Below, piece after piece: positions 45,249-56,799 of a DNA stretch of 64,000 nucleotides. Positions within the stretch are counted from its first letter, which is position 1, and every line of letters begins with the position of its first letter. The stretch comes from Vandiemenella viatica (Eukaryota; Arthropoda; Insecta; Orthoptera; Morabidae): assembly GCA_031002005.1 (NCBI GenBank), contig JARYHS010008074.1, positions 269,515,930 to 269,579,929 of the forward strand, read 5' to 3'. The notes below the pieces were generated by a model. The model made no database searches. It worked only from the letters and a program-made list of their open reading frames with translations, and was not told where the DNA came from. Made by a program: the position numbers and the translations under genes.

Positions 45249-46024
45249 TTAAGCTTGTTATCAAATGTAATGCCAGGATATTTACATTTCAAGTCTTCAG
45301 CAAGTAATTCTTTCCCCACCTTATATTCATAATTAACCATTTGTTTTTTAGTTGTGTATCTAATAAGCTGACCCTTCTTTGCATTTATCTTCATTCCATG
45401 TTTACCAACCCAACTAGATATTCTGTCCAGATCACCCTGCAACTGTTTACAATCCTCAATCGTTTTGTTCGGTTTATATAGCATTATGTCATCTGCAAAC
45501 AATCTAATTTCCGATAGTAAACAATCAACACAATTATTCATTAGAATAATGAATAGCAATGGTCCCAATACGCTACCCTGCGGCACTCCCATTTTTACTT
45601 TTAGTAGTGCTACACTATCAATTTGGCCTCCCTGGTCCATTTCATCTGAAATATCTTGCATACATTCCAACAACTGAGATTCGCATGAAAATCCTTGCCT
45701 GAACCCATGTTGCCTACTTGAAAACCACTTACATTCCTCACATACATTTCTGATGTTGCATATCAATCTTTCCACTAATTTACCTACCACTGATGTCAAA
45801 CTGATTGGCCTGTAATTGTCGACTCTATTTATCACCCCTCCTTTATGTACCAGTACTACTATCGCACTTTTCCAGTCCTGTTGTAAGCAACAAGTATCCA
45901 GACTCAATTTAAATAATATTTCAAGATAAGATACAATGTCACATCTGGCTATCTTTAAGATATCTGTAGCAATATTATCTATACCAGCCTTTTTATGTTT
46001 TGTCAGCTTTCTTTTTTCCTTCAT
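45116..46024 (-). pseudogene. CR1-like LINE RT, 302-codon frame without motif A
   Basis: LINE reverse transcriptase. The frame reads KKAGIDNIATDILK, RVDNYRPISLTSVVGKLVER, QHGFRQGFSCESQLLECMQD, then jumps from GQIDSVALLK straight to VKMGVPQGSVLGPLLFII (motif B) and SEIRLFADDIMLY (motif C intact). About 50 residues containing motif A (FxDFxKAFD) are missing without loss of frame. It ends in unrelated residues after GLKI, where a second deletion shifts the frame to the C-terminal part. Confidence 0.85.
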
Positions 46025-46449
46025 GATTTCCTCTGAATGAATATCAAATTATTTTATTATCTTCTTTTCTAATCGTATTGTTAAGCTCATTCTCCGAATT
46101 AGAACCTCTCGTTTCTGATTCATTGTTCCCAATATTCTCACTAAACCAGTTATTTAAAATCTCTGCCTTTTCCTAATCCTCAGTTACTTCTTCTCCAACC
46201 TTATCTATAAGCGTCTCTACACCCTCCCTTCCCCTCAGTTTCCTGATATAGTCTTAGAAATTTCTTGATGAATCAGTCAATTGTCCTCCCGCACTGACAA
46301 TACTCTTCATAAACCCATCTTACCCACTTTCTTTGCTGTTATTAAGTCCTTATTTAGTTGTTTTAAATATTCCCCACTACCCTGCTGTCTCTTAGCTCTG
46401 TTATGTTCTCTTCGTACCAACCTCTTTAACCTCCTCACTTATCTGTTAT

Positions 46450-47260
46450 AGTACACAGGTTCTCTACTTCTCTTTATTTTCTGCTTTGGAATAAATTTTT
46501 CTTCCCCCTTTCTTATTATCTCCTTGAACTCTTCCCACCTTGAATCTGTGCCTTTTTATAATTGTACCTATTTCACCCTTCAATTTAGGCTGCTGGTTCA
46601 CTGAATCCTCTAATATCCACCAGAAGTGCTTCATGATCAATTATTCCTTCCGCTACTTGACACCCCACAATGTTATCATCGGGCTTTATTTGGAATATAT
46701 CATAAATATTTTGTCCCCTAGTGTTTTGCTCTACCACTTGCGTAAATCCTCCTTCCCTTATTAAGGTTTTTGCAAATCTTTATTCCCGTGTGTTATTAAT
46801 CTTATTTAATCTTGTTTACACCTGGTATATTTAAATCCCCACCAATAATGATCATTCTATTCACACCTCTGAAATCTGAGTATGAATTTAATTTCTCCTC
46901 CAGATCCTCATCTTCATCTGTCATTCTTCCACTGCGGTAAGCAGCCAACACTCTGATTTTTTCTTTTTATTACTCCAGAAATCTGCCCCAAGTAACTCAT
47001 GATCTTGATCTATGATCGCCAGTGAACTGTAGTAGTTTTTGCTAACTGGTATGAAGACTCCTCAACCAATAGCTCCTCTATCTCTACGGTACACTCTGTA
47101 ACCATCAGGAAAAACCTCACTGTCTAGTACTACTTCTTTGAACCAATTCTCTACCCTCAATCATTACTTGTCGTTCGTGTATCTCTATTAAGTTTGCAAA
47201 AGTCGATTACTTTGTTCATTATACTTCTACAGTTTACCATTAACAGCTTATTACTGACTT
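46450..47260 (-). pseudogene. CR1-like LINE endonuclease, copy 3
   Basis: The reverse complement near 47230 reads VNCRSIMNKVIDF, the endonuclease start found also in copy 1. Later fragments cover a GYRVYR-like block near 47090 and AIGGG-type sequence. Heavily frameshifted. Confidence 0.6.
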
Positions 47261-47405
47261 TATATTTTCAGCGTTTATCTCCTCTTTCCCAGTTTTACCA
47301 CAGTCAGTTATTGTTTCATCAACTTCATCCATTTCTTTTTTTCCATCGTGGATCTGCAATCAGTATCACTTTGATCATCTATTTCCGTCCCATCACCAGC
47401 AGCCC

Positions 47406-47672
47406 CTAACCTAAAGGTGACACAGTCCTGACCCCATCATCACTGGAAATGGGCTCCCTTACTGCTTTAGCTAACAACTCAGAAAGTACTCCCTTTCCCC
47501 TTCTATTTAGGTGTAGGCCATGCCTAGTGAAACCCCACCTACCAATGGTGTTCACAAACACAACCACCAACACAGAACTAATGCCTTTCCCAAGTAGCAC
47601 CTCCGTTTCCACGTTTACACGCCTCACAGCATAGTTCAATTGTGGCCGGTCATGGCGAATTAGGACCTTCAT
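47406..47672 (-). pseudogene. CR1-like ORF1 end with esterase-type His motif
   Basis: The 88-codon frame reads GRWGFTRHGLHLNRRGKGVL and LLAKAVREP. RHGLHLN is the C-terminal block of the SGNH/GDSL-type esterase domain found in CR1-clade ORF1 proteins, where the His is the catalytic one. The N-terminal Ser block is not visible, so the copy is truncated. Confidence 0.65.
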
Positions 47673-47689
47673 GAGCTACACCCTAGTAT

Positions 47690-48130
47690 GCTGTACCTCC
47701 TTCACAACCTTAACAAGAATGCGCGAAAAAAAATCGTTTGAGTAGGTATTTATTGAATTGAATGAAACTGAATTAATCATTCCATCTGACAAACATCTCA
47801 GAAAAAAATTAAGACCATTAGGGATGCACACATAAAGTAATTTAGCTATGAATAAGTACTCCACAGACGTCAGACCATCACCCCTTGTTATATAACACAC
47901 GTTAATTTCTAGTTTGGTCTAACATAAAATTGCACCTCTTATCAGAGTATCTTTTTCATAAGTTGAGGAGCAACCATTTCAAGTAATTTATCAAACTTTC
48001 CTTCAGTTAGCCGCTAAATATTTCTGTAGGCGAGTGGATCCTAGTTCTATCAGAAGAAATGCAGAGGCCTCCGCTTTTTCTATTCGTCTAATCCAGCGGC
48101 GGGCCCATTTTCTTTTCTTTTTAAATTTAA
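47690..48130 (-). pseudogene. PIF/Harbinger transposase N-terminal fragment
   Basis: The reverse complement reads RRWIRRIEKAEA near 48100, then RKFDKLLEMVAPQLMKKDTL-IRGAI and, after a frame break, TRGDGLTSVEYLFIAKL. These match the opening of Harbinger nucleases (RRWWVRPI; FEKLLEMVAPQI-KKDTxMRxAI; TGDSFxSLxYLFRI). The DDE core would lie beyond 47690, where the LINE and a deletion replace it. Confidence 0.75.
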
Positions 48131-48365
48131 TTTAACAAATGTTTACTCAACTCAGCATTAGCCGAACGAATCAATTGTCTCAGAACGAATTGATTTGTAC
48201 ATCATAACCAATAAATAAGGTTGATATATTACTTCACTACCCACAACCTAATCGCTCAAACCAGTAGCTCCGTGTGACAGGCTAATAGATATTATTATTT
48301 ATAGTACGATTATTTATATTACGAGTAGTAGCGGCAAAAATCACCGCGTGTGACCGAGTCTTTAC

Positions 48366-48840
48366 AGGCAGGTGCTTTTTTTCTTATTCTTCTTCTTCGT
48401 CGTTTGGCGTTGATCCAGCTCGATTGCGATACAAATGCAGGGGAGACATTAATTTAAGTTTTCCCTCAAACCCAGATATATTTTTCCTAAGATTTTTCTC
48501 TGAAGCTGGTTTTATTTTCTTGGGTTTACCTCCAGTAACAAACACTGATCCTCCGGGAACTGGATCTTCATACACAGCAGTCAAATTTGGGATGAGAGTC
48601 AATTTCTTCTGTACTGTTTTTCACATTCTCTTCGTTGAGAGCTTTATTATCATTTTGTTGATCCATTACCCCAGTTCTTAAATCATTAACATTGTCTTGG
48701 TCTTGAATTATTTGAGGTTCAAAATATGCTTCAAGAATATATATCCATGTGAATTTTTCAGGATTGAACGGTAGAGTTCCTACTACTCTAAAGCCTGAAA
48801 CTACTTTGTCCATCGTTGCTGCCTTCATGTAAGCTACATT
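48366..48840 (-). pseudogene. pogo-type transposase C-terminal fragment
   Basis: The frame 48828-48568 reads KAATMDKVVSGFRVVGTLPF-NPEKF, the conserved end of pogo/Tigger DDE domains (AGFRKTGIYPFNP). An acidic stretch follows. A second frame (48602-48384) carries VPGGSVFVTGGKPKKIKPAS and an acidic end, like the lysine-rich pogo tail. It abuts the Harbinger right end, and no terminal repeats were seen. Confidence 0.65.
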
Positions 48841-48892
48841 AAAAACATATCATTAATGGTTATCTTCTGCAATCGGTTGACCCTTAGGAATC

Positions 48893-50390
48893 TACATCTA
48901 CATCCATAATCTGCAAGTCACAAACATTGTGGGTGGCAGAGGGTGCTAAGCACCAATCCTAAACCCGCGCATTCCAATCCCGAATAGCGCGAGGAAAGAA
49001 GGAACACATAAAAGCATCCATACGGCATCTTATTTCTCTAATCTTATTCCTCCCGTCATTACGACCTAGATAGGTTGGCGGAAGAAGTATTTCATTTCAC
49101 TCGAAATTTAAATTTTTTCGCATATTATCTAATAAATTAGAATGCAAACTACGTGAACTGTCTTCCAAACTATCCCAGCTCAATCTATGTATCAATTCTG
49201 TGACGCTTTCATAAGGGCTGTAGCAACCAGTCACGAATCGAGCGGCCCTCCTCTGCACCTTCTCCACTGAGTCAATCAGAACCTTGCGATACGGATCCCA
49301 AACCCACAACAGTAATCCAGATGGGGACGCGCTATTGTTCTATATGCTATCTCTTTTTGTATGAGCATTACAAATCCTCAATATACGACCTATGAATCGC
49401 AATTTAGATTTCGCCTTGCCTACGACGGAAGTTATGTGCATATCCCATTTCATGTAGCTTTGTACTATCACCCCCAGATACTTCAGGGAATCAACCATTT
49501 CAACAGCTGTATTGTTTATTTTGTACTCGTGAACAAACTGATTCTTTTTGTTACTTATGCGCAATGCCTTGCACTTTTTGCAATTAAGTGTAAGCTGCCA
49601 TTTACGGCACCAATCAATCGAAAATAGCATCCAAATCGCACTGAAGTTCTAAGCAATCGTCGGAGCACCTTATTTCCCTATAGATAACTGCATCGTCGGC
49701 AAACAATCGCAACCAGCATTTGTTGTTATCATCTAGATAGTTTATAAATATTAAGAAAAGAAGTGGTCCTATTACACTTCCTTGAGGAAGGCCCGAAGTA
49801 ACATTTATCTTAGAAGAGGCTTCCCCGTCGACAACGACATACTGTGATCGATCAGTTAGAAGATCACTTATCCACTCGCAGATCTGAGCCGAAATACCGT
49901 AAGTTCGAATCTTCGCTAAAAGTCGGTTGTGTGGTACAGAATCAAAAGCTTTCTGAAAATCCAAGAAAACTGCATCAACTTGCGAACCTGCATCGATAAC
50001 TTTCATTGCATCATGGTGAAATAGGGCTAATTGTGTTTCACACGATTTCTTCTTCCGAAATCCATGTTGACACGGTGTAAGTAACTAGTGCTCATCTAGA
50101 AACTTCATAATGTTCGAACGTATGACATGCTCCAGAATTCTGCTACAGACAGATGTTGGAGATATGGGTCGATAATTCCTAGGATCACTCCAATCTCCTA
50201 TCTTGAAAACGGGAATTACCAAAGCTAGAAGGTACTTTTTTCTCTTACGGAATATATCTGACAGAAATGGTTCAATTTCCTCCGCGTATTCAGAAAATAC
50301 TCTTACCGGTATACCATTGGGACCCAGCGCTTTACCCCACTTCAGGAGTTTTAATTGCTTTACGTTATATGAAATCATATTTATGCCTGA
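48893..50390 (-). mobile_element. Second CR1-type LINE, 5'-truncated
   Basis: The 3' terminus on the minus strand ends in GATGTAGATGTAGATT, with a CTGCCACCCACAATGTTTG block just before it; this microsatellite-ended tail is common in insects. The 3' UTR block at 48970-49005 recurs near 41930. RT coding covers about 49090-50380 in four frames. It is a different family from copies 1-4 of the other LINE. Confidence 0.75.
49097..50378 (-). pseudogene. Second CR1-type LINE RT domain
   Basis: Blocks: KALGPNGIPVRVF, RNYRPISPTSVCSRILEHVI (50085-50378); CQHGFRKKKSCETQLALF; VDAVFLDFQKAFDSVPHNRL (motif A), SGLPQGSVIGPLLFLIFIN (motif B) and RLFADDAVIYR (motif C), all in 49614-50006; DSLKYLGVIV and GKAKSKLRFIGRIL (49340-49630); VEKVQRRAARFVTGCYSPYE and VTELIHRLSWDSLEDSS (49097-49309). 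Catalytic motifs A and C are intact, but frameshifts separate four segments. Confidence 0.85.
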
Positions 50391-51545
50391 AATTCACAAA
50401 AAAAATTCCGTGGCTCAATACACCTTCCCATCCCACAGAAAGACTGTTCCACTCAGTTGTCTATCAACCTTAATCTATTCCCAATGTTTCATGGATTACT
50501 ACCTTATCTAATAATTCTCCCCAATACAATCAAAAAGTTTTAAAATTCATGCGTTGAAATTACGTGTTATTCTGTATACAATATTTTTAAGTGTGTGTAT
50601 GTACGCAAACGTTGCTTCTTCGTCTTCATCCGTTGGCCTCTGCTTTGTTGGTTGCCGCTCCAGCGCGCGTCTTGTCAACGTCGGCAGTCGTCTTGTCCCG
50701 CTGCGTCGTTTACTAGTGTCAGCGCGGGGGGGGGGGGGGGCTTCCTGCTTCAAAGTTACCTCTTGACGTCTTGCTGACCGCGCCTCCTGGCCGATATCGC
50801 TCGATCGACAAGGCCGTCCGCCTCGCCATGACTTCTGCTGATTCATATCGGCTACTTGTCCACTCCTCATCGTATCGTCCACTCCTGTTAACATACTTAA
50901 AATCTGCGATTACACATTGCTCTCATTTCTCGTAACCTGTGATAGACTAGTGACTAGTTAGTTCTGTAACTTCATAATGATTGTCTTCATCTGATTCTGT
51001 CTCTGCTGTGCGTCGTTTCTGTCGCGATGATTTCATCCGTGGCGTCTTCTTTCCTCCAGAAACACTCATTGAGCACAATCGCAATTCAATATATTTGAGA
51101 TTAAAATTCGTCTCCTCCATTACTTGAAATGTGATACGTCTTCCTTAAGCGCAGTCCTCTTCCTTCCCGCGCATACAACGTCTGCCTTGGCTTTTCTCTT
51201 TCATAATTAATAGTAGACACTTCAGACATCCACACATAACACTTATTTCATTATTTACACTCGATTTGCTCCAATAATTGTTCAATTCATCTTCTTTACT
51301 AGAAATCGCATCCCTTAAAGCGTCTATATTTTTCGTGAATTGTCTTCTTTTCCACAGTAAGAATAACATCCTGCTTTTTCGAAACGTTCACTTAATAATA
51401 TACACATTCATTGTCACTGTCTCTAGCACTTAATACTCAAATATTCCTTACTATAAGTCGTTGTTTTCTCGCGTTTTCCTACCTCTTATCTCTTTTTTCA
51501 CTAACCTGCGCGTTACATTTGCCCTTGACCGTCTTGGCTGAAAGA
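50391..51545 (-). other. Unidentified minus-strand coding-like stretch
   Basis: From an ATG at 51067-51069 the minus strand reads MSVSGGKKTPRMKSSRQKRR, an acidic segment (ETESDEDN), one stop, then LTGVDDTMRSGQVADMN and a basic, Pro-rich tail to 50547. A second short frame (51145-51369) is Lys/Glu-rich. A G-run sits at about 50727-50741. It may be the gag start of another retroelement or a third ORF of the Gypsy element. I do not recognise it. Confidence 0.35.
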
Positions 51546-51679
51546 TATCACTTGTTTAACGTGTTGTAATGCCTGCTGTATTTTTCACTGCTGTAAAGTC
51601 GTTGATTGATTTTATTTTTGTGTCGTACTCAGCGATTCGATTGCTGTGTTTTCTTCTTCTTGCGTTCGCAAAGCGCTGC

Positions 51680-53000
51680 GAGGCGTTCCTGACTTGGATC
51701 AACCTGCTGCTTACGCTGCCCGCCTCACTGTTATGTCATGCGGTATTCCTGTCATCGTCACACTAGGTGTTTGTTTTCGAAGTCAGCGCGTACTTTCGTC
51801 GCTAGTAGAATCTTTTCACTTGGTCTGCGAGAACCGTTGTAAGCTAGTTTTTCTTCACTCGCAAGACCAGGTTTGGGGGTTTCACTTGAACCACGGTATA
51901 CGTCCCGATAAAAGGCGCCAGTAATTTACTTGAAGTTTTCTAACACATCTCTATCTCCGGATTTGATCTCTTCCGGGTTAACTCGATGGTCATACCATAG
52001 CTCGTTTTTCTCCTACCGATCTTTGATAAAACGTTTTGCGCTTTCATGCAACGCATGATTTCCCTGCTGTCACAAGGCATGCGCGTAATTATCGCAATTG
52101 TCAACAGGCTTTATTTGCCATCATAGGAATAATTATTCAGCTATACCCCTTGTTTACAGGTACGACAATAAATGAAAAATGATTAAAAATTCAATTTACA
52201 ATCATATCTGCTGGTGTAAATTTAACATTCTTCCTCCAACACTTTTTTAGTATTAACTTCCAATTAAAAAGTTCGAAACAATCAAGATAAATAATTATAA
52301 TATTAATAAATAGAGCCTTTATTTCCTTAATTATTCCCAAAACTGGGCGTTTCTACAATGCTCCGGGTATGTTGGCCTCTCATCCATAAAATAGAAGATG
52401 CAGTGAGTCTTTAGTCACCATATAGGGTGTGCTATTGTAAACAAACGTGGCATATCTTAGTAAATCATCCCAATTCCCTTGCGTTTCGTCCACGAACTGC
52501 CGCAAATACTCTGCTAACGTTTTGTGAGTTCGTTCCAAACTTCAGTTGGTCATTGGTCGGAAGGGGACAGTAAATACTCGTTTCGCCTTCAATTTTTCAC
52601 ACACCTTCTTCAATAGTTCCCCGTGAAGCATTTTCCTTTGTCCTCAAGAATTTTTGTAGGTATTCCATTATGCAAAGTGATTTCCTCCACGAATGCCTGA
52701 CTAAGAGTCTGCATATCCTGTCTTGTAACGGGTTTTGTAATGAGGTCTTTGCTTAATGCATCCTGTAATGTCAGGATATACTTATTCCCTCGCAGCGCCA
52801 CGTTAAGCGGTCCCACTATATCGATATTACATCTCTCGAACTCGTGATCTGGTGTATCTGTGATTTTCAACGGCATTCTCACATTTGGTTCTCATATTTT
52901 TATGTACTGCGCAATGTTAAGTAGCATCCCTGGCCACGTGATACGTTGCCTGATTCTTTCATATATTCCCCAACGTCCTTGGTGTTCGCCAAGTTCTGAA
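51680..53000 (-). pseudogene. Gypsy copy B integrase
   Basis: An HHCC-like block (HQGRWG, then ITWPGMLLNIAQYIK) near 53000-52900 precedes the core: FERCNIDIVGPL (first Asp), ILEDKGKCFTG (second Asp, in an altered DNG context) and SLERTHKTLAEYLR (Glu). WDDLLRYATFVYNSTPY follows to 52400. After AT-rich DNA the GPY/F-like C-terminus appears (WYDHRVNPEEIKSGDRD and NFK-ITGAF near 51990-51900). Integrase inserts the cDNA. Frameshifts make it inactive. Confidence 0.75.
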
Positions 53001-53379
53001 TTGTGGGGTTCATACAAAATCTCTTTATTGTCTGCGTTCGTATGTTTTGGCCTCGGGCTTTCTCCTCTGCACTATCGAGTTTCGTATTCGTCTCGTCCGC
53101 GTGGCCTACCTTGCTCGCTTCGGCCTCTGTGTTCCTCTACCTTCTTACCTTGTGCCTCATCCGTCTGTCGTGTGCATGATAATGCGTCCGCTACATGGTT
53201 CTCTTTTCCTGGCTTATACTAGATCGTATACTAATAAGACTCCAACCTTAGTCTGAACTTCATTAAGCGTGAAGACGGATATTTCATGATCTTATCCATT
53301 CCAATGGTTATGGTTCGTCCGAATAAAGAATTCCTCCAAGTACACATAACCTCGAAATTGCTTCACTGACCACCAAATT

Positions 53380-54540
53380 CTTCTAAATGGTTGAGTACGA
53401 TTTTTCTGCCTTAGTCAGCGTTCTCGATGCGTAGGCAATCGGTGAGTCCTTGCCATCTACTTGCTGACTAAGCACAGTACGAATACCATAATCGCTAGCG
53501 TAACACGTGATATAAAACTTCTTCTCGAATACAGGATAGTGCAACGCTGGTGCGTTACATAGTGCCTCTTTAAGCGCACAAAAATCTTCTTACCCCTTCG
53601 TTCCCCACTCATATTGCTGTTCTTTCTTCAATAAATCATATTGTTGCTTCGCAACCCGACCGAATCCTTGATTGAATCTTCAAAAGTATTCTGCTAGGCC
53701 TGAAATCTACGTACTTGCTTCACTGTTGGGAGTCTCGGATATTCCTTTACTACTTTAACCTTGCTCGGGTAGGATTTCACTCCCTGGTTTGTCAAAATAT
53801 GCAACCTCCGGTCGTAGTAATGCACACTTACGTGGCTGTACCCTTAGTTATTGCTCACTCAAATACCGCCGATAAGTTTTCCAAATGTTCCTCTAACGTC
53901 GAATATAACACGATATCGTCATCAAGGTCAGGGCTTTCTTCTCTTCCAAACGCATCAAAACTTTCTTCATTCTGCGCTGCATGGTGCGTCTGTTAACCCC
54001 GTAGGTAAATGGGTATAATAGTAATGGCCATCAGGTGTGCTAAATGCTGTCTTCTCCCTATCTGCTTCGGCCCTCTTAATCTGGTGATGGCTAAATCCAG
54101 TATCAAAAAGTATCGTGCATTCCCTAAACGATCCAATATATCTGCTATCAATGGCAGTGGAAACGTACTATTTATGGACATCTCGTTTAATTTCCTGTAA
54201 TCTATGACAATTCTGTATCTTTTCTGGTCATCTGGTATTTCCTGCTTCTTTGGAATTAATAACAACGGTACGTTCCACGCGCTCCTGAGTTCCTTTATTA
54301 TATCTTCTTGTAGCAATCGTTCAATTTCTTTCTTCAGAGCCTGCTCTGACTCTCGGGTATCCTATACTGCCACTTATTTATTACCTTTCCTACTGCTTCT
54401 GGCGTTATCCATATTTCGTGCTTTACTGTACTGGTGTATGGCAGTATAGCTCCCTCCAAATGGAAGACGTGATGATATGATGTGCATAACTCCTTCACCG
54501 CTTGCTTCTGTGGTTCTGCTAAATACTCTAAGCTCAAACC
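53380..54540 (-). pseudogene. Gypsy copy B RT and RNase H
   Basis: VFHLEGAILPYTSTVKHEI opens the RT (54334-54537). RSAWNVPLLLIPKK, YRIVIDYRKLNEMSI and FPLPLIADILDRLGNARYF-LILDLA (motif A) follow at 53993-54316. LDDDIVLYS near 53920 corresponds to the YLDD motif C with its Tyr lost. RNase H is seen near 53540-53390 as ITCYASDYGIRTVLSQ and DGKDSPIAYASRTLTKAEKS. Several stops occur. Confidence 0.8.
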
Positions 54541-54958
54541 TTCAAAATTCTTTTAATTCTCTCTCTCCTCCGCGCATTTGCTTCTTCACCTCGGTGCGTA
54601 CTTTTCTCTCATCCTTCTGCTAACTGTACTTCTCTGCCGTAACTTTCGGAGTAGTCAATGTGTCAACTTCTGTGACATTTAATACTGTCAAATAAATTTC
54701 CCCCGTCACACAGCTACAAGCGCCTCGGGGATTAATACACCTGCTGACAATTCCTACTTCTGTACCTCCTTGTACTCTTTCCATTTCTACTTCAATTTAT
54801 TTTTCTTTCCCACCCCCACGCAAATGCTGGGTGTCTTTTCGTTCGTGGCTGGCTCCTTGACTCTTTCTTCCGCTGTCTAGCTTCAAATTCTATCTCACTT
54901 CTCATTTTAATGGTATATACTTCTATCTGTACCACCGCCTTTCTGTTGTAGTCTATTA

Positions 54959-55141
54959 TCACTTCCATTTCTTCAGCCAATCTCGTCCCATTATCCCGAC
55001 GTAGAGCGTATCGTCTCCTGCTGGAACATTTTGTATTTTATGTCGCATTCCCAGTTCTCTGCCTTCCTTCAGAGTAACCCTTATTGCTCCTTCTGTGAAT
55101 AAGGGATTTCCTGTGATTCCCTTAATCTGCATTCCACTCAT
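54959..55141 (-). pseudogene. Gypsy copy B protease-region fragment
   Basis: Reads IKGITGNPLFTEGAIRVTLK, then YVGIMGRDWLKKW. The ILGRDWL-like ending is the flap-distal block of retroviral-type aspartic proteases. The DTG/DSG active-site triad expected upstream was not found. Confidence 0.5.
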
Positions 55142-55379
55142 TATTTCTTTCCGCTGGGCTTCTCATACACACTCCGAACATAAGAGATACAAAAAGTAAC
55201 CTAATTGGACTATATTTACTTTCTTCACACTACAATTTAATGTAGTCATTCCGATTTTCATTAGTGCAGTCACTTATGTTCAGCTCCCGTATTTGAGCGT
55301 TACCGGACTGCTTGGCTCCGCTCTGTTATAGTTTTCGAATCTCCCACTCTCTTCCGTGCTGCTCGTACCTATTGTACCC

Positions 55380-56470
55380 ATGGACGTGTATCACAGTCCT
55401 GGGGATTATGACCCCATCTCCGACATTTATTACACTTCATAGCAATGAAGGCGCGGCATGGTCCCATATCGCTTGAAAAATTACACCTTTCATAATATTT
55501 CAGATTTACATCTCCTCTTCAGTTGCCTTTATACTCATACTCATTGATAGGAACTTGCCTTCCTGGCCCTTTTCTCCACCGTCTCATCTACGTAGTTGCT
55601 TCTCTAAGATCCTCATCTAACTAGCTATCCTCTGTTTCTTTACCTGTTCATGCAGTGAACTCTCGCATGCTTACGCCACTTCGGAATTGCCTTGCTTCGT
55701 GACCGTTGAATTTTAAAAATCTGAGATCGTACTTTCGCTGCGGGTGCAACTTCGCGTATGACTGGCGCTCTTCCATTGTGGCCGACCCTTCCATTTAATT
55801 GACAAAGTTGTGTAGTCCTTCCCTTATCATTACAAGCTTCACTTCTTCCTCTATTCATTTCTGTATGCTGCCTGCGGTCACTTCCATGGTTTTTTTGCTT
55901 TTCTTTGACCGATATAATTACTGTTTCTTATGGAAGCGCGATCTTCATGATCTCCTTCAGTGGTGAGTTTGTTCCTCGCGCTCTTAGTACTGCGATAATC
56001 TTCTCATCTACTAAGTCTTGAACAAACACAGCCCGAGACAGATTATGTATTAACTTCAAAGCTCCTGTACGCTCGCTTCCTTTCAAATCTCTCTTTTCTG
56101 GCTTCCCGAAATTCATTAACAATTCTGTACAGTCTGCTCGCCAAATCCGCCACCGATTCTCCACTTCGCTGCCAACTTGCAAACATGCTAATGGCAAAGT
56201 GATCAACAGTGCGTTTAGGGCGGTAATTTTCTACTACTATAGCTCGTACATCTTTCCAGTCCTTGAGTTTCTCCTGTACTAAGATACGCTGTCTTAGCTG
56301 GCCTTAGATGCGAGTTTTAGCAAATTTCAACAAAATCTCATGCTCTCCATCACTGATAATACTGAAACCTATACCAAAATTGTCGTGAAACTCGTTCCTT
56401 TCTCGCCACAAAAGGAATTAGGGATTAATTCTAAAGCTTCTGCTAAGCGTTTCTCCTTTTACTACACTCC
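55380..56470 (-). pseudogene. Gypsy copy B Gag
   Basis: DLKGSERTGALKLIHNLSRA-VF and DEKIIAVLRARGT at 55928-56206 match the Gag of copy A. Downstream are a damaged knuckle (CQLNGRVGHNGRAP near 55780) and an intact one (CNKCRRWGHNPQDC near 55440-55395), plus a further CNFSSDMGPC half-knuckle. Frames are broken repeatedly. Confidence 0.75.
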
Positions 56471-56799
56471 CGGCTTCTGTAGTAGGCATGGCGATAATGC
56501 TTGCTACTGACTTTTCTACTTAGTTGCTGTAGTGCTGACAGAGAACATTCGCTGTTGTCCCCTGTTCTGTAACTGCTGCGATGTGTTGTGCTGAATCCGC
56601 TCGCCAATATTACTTACTGGTGTGTTGGTTGCTGAGCCGATTCCTGTAACACTGTTACATGGGTGGTATTTTCTGCCTTATGTTGTTTCTTTATTTTAAT
56701 CTGCTTAATCTAATTAGCCGCATGCTCACTGGAGTATTACGTCTACCATCACGCCCAATACTTTCTCCTGTTGGCTGACGGCACACTTGTCACCAAATA

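Larger units (their letters stand above)
44712..47690 (-). mobile_element. CR1-like LINE copy 3, the best-preserved copy
   Basis: The 3' end at about 44722 carries the TTTAATTGCAATGGAGCATA block. Coding order on the minus strand is ORF1 end (47406-47672), endonuclease (about 47260-46450), RT (46024-45116) and C-terminus (45248-44808). It lies inside the Harbinger element. The RT has two clean internal deletions. The target duplication was not found. Confidence 0.8.
44306..48361 (-). mobile_element. PIF/Harbinger element with TTA duplication, holding a LINE
   Basis: Left end AGCCTCGGTAACACGGTGCG-ATTTTTG. Right end, reverse-complemented, AGACTCGGTCACACGCGGTG-ATTTTTG. TTA flanks both sides (44303-44305, 48362-48364), the hallmark target duplication of PIF/Harbinger. 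A minus-strand transposase start lies at 47690-48130. A plus-strand ATG at 44615 (MENRERNVSKWW) could be the start of the Myb/SANT-like second ORF. A CR1-like LINE fills 44712-47690, and most of the transposase is missing. Confidence 0.85.

Noticed and set aside
47449..47634. Plus-strand frame resembling the minus-strand frame at 29161-29400
   Set aside because: The resemblance arises because both are antisense to the same LINE ORF1 end. It revealed the inversion but is not a gene.
52860..53222. 120-codon hydrophobic plus-strand frame
   Set aside because: It is antisense to the Gypsy integrase N-part (WPGM block). The apparent membrane character is a by-product of the reverse strand.
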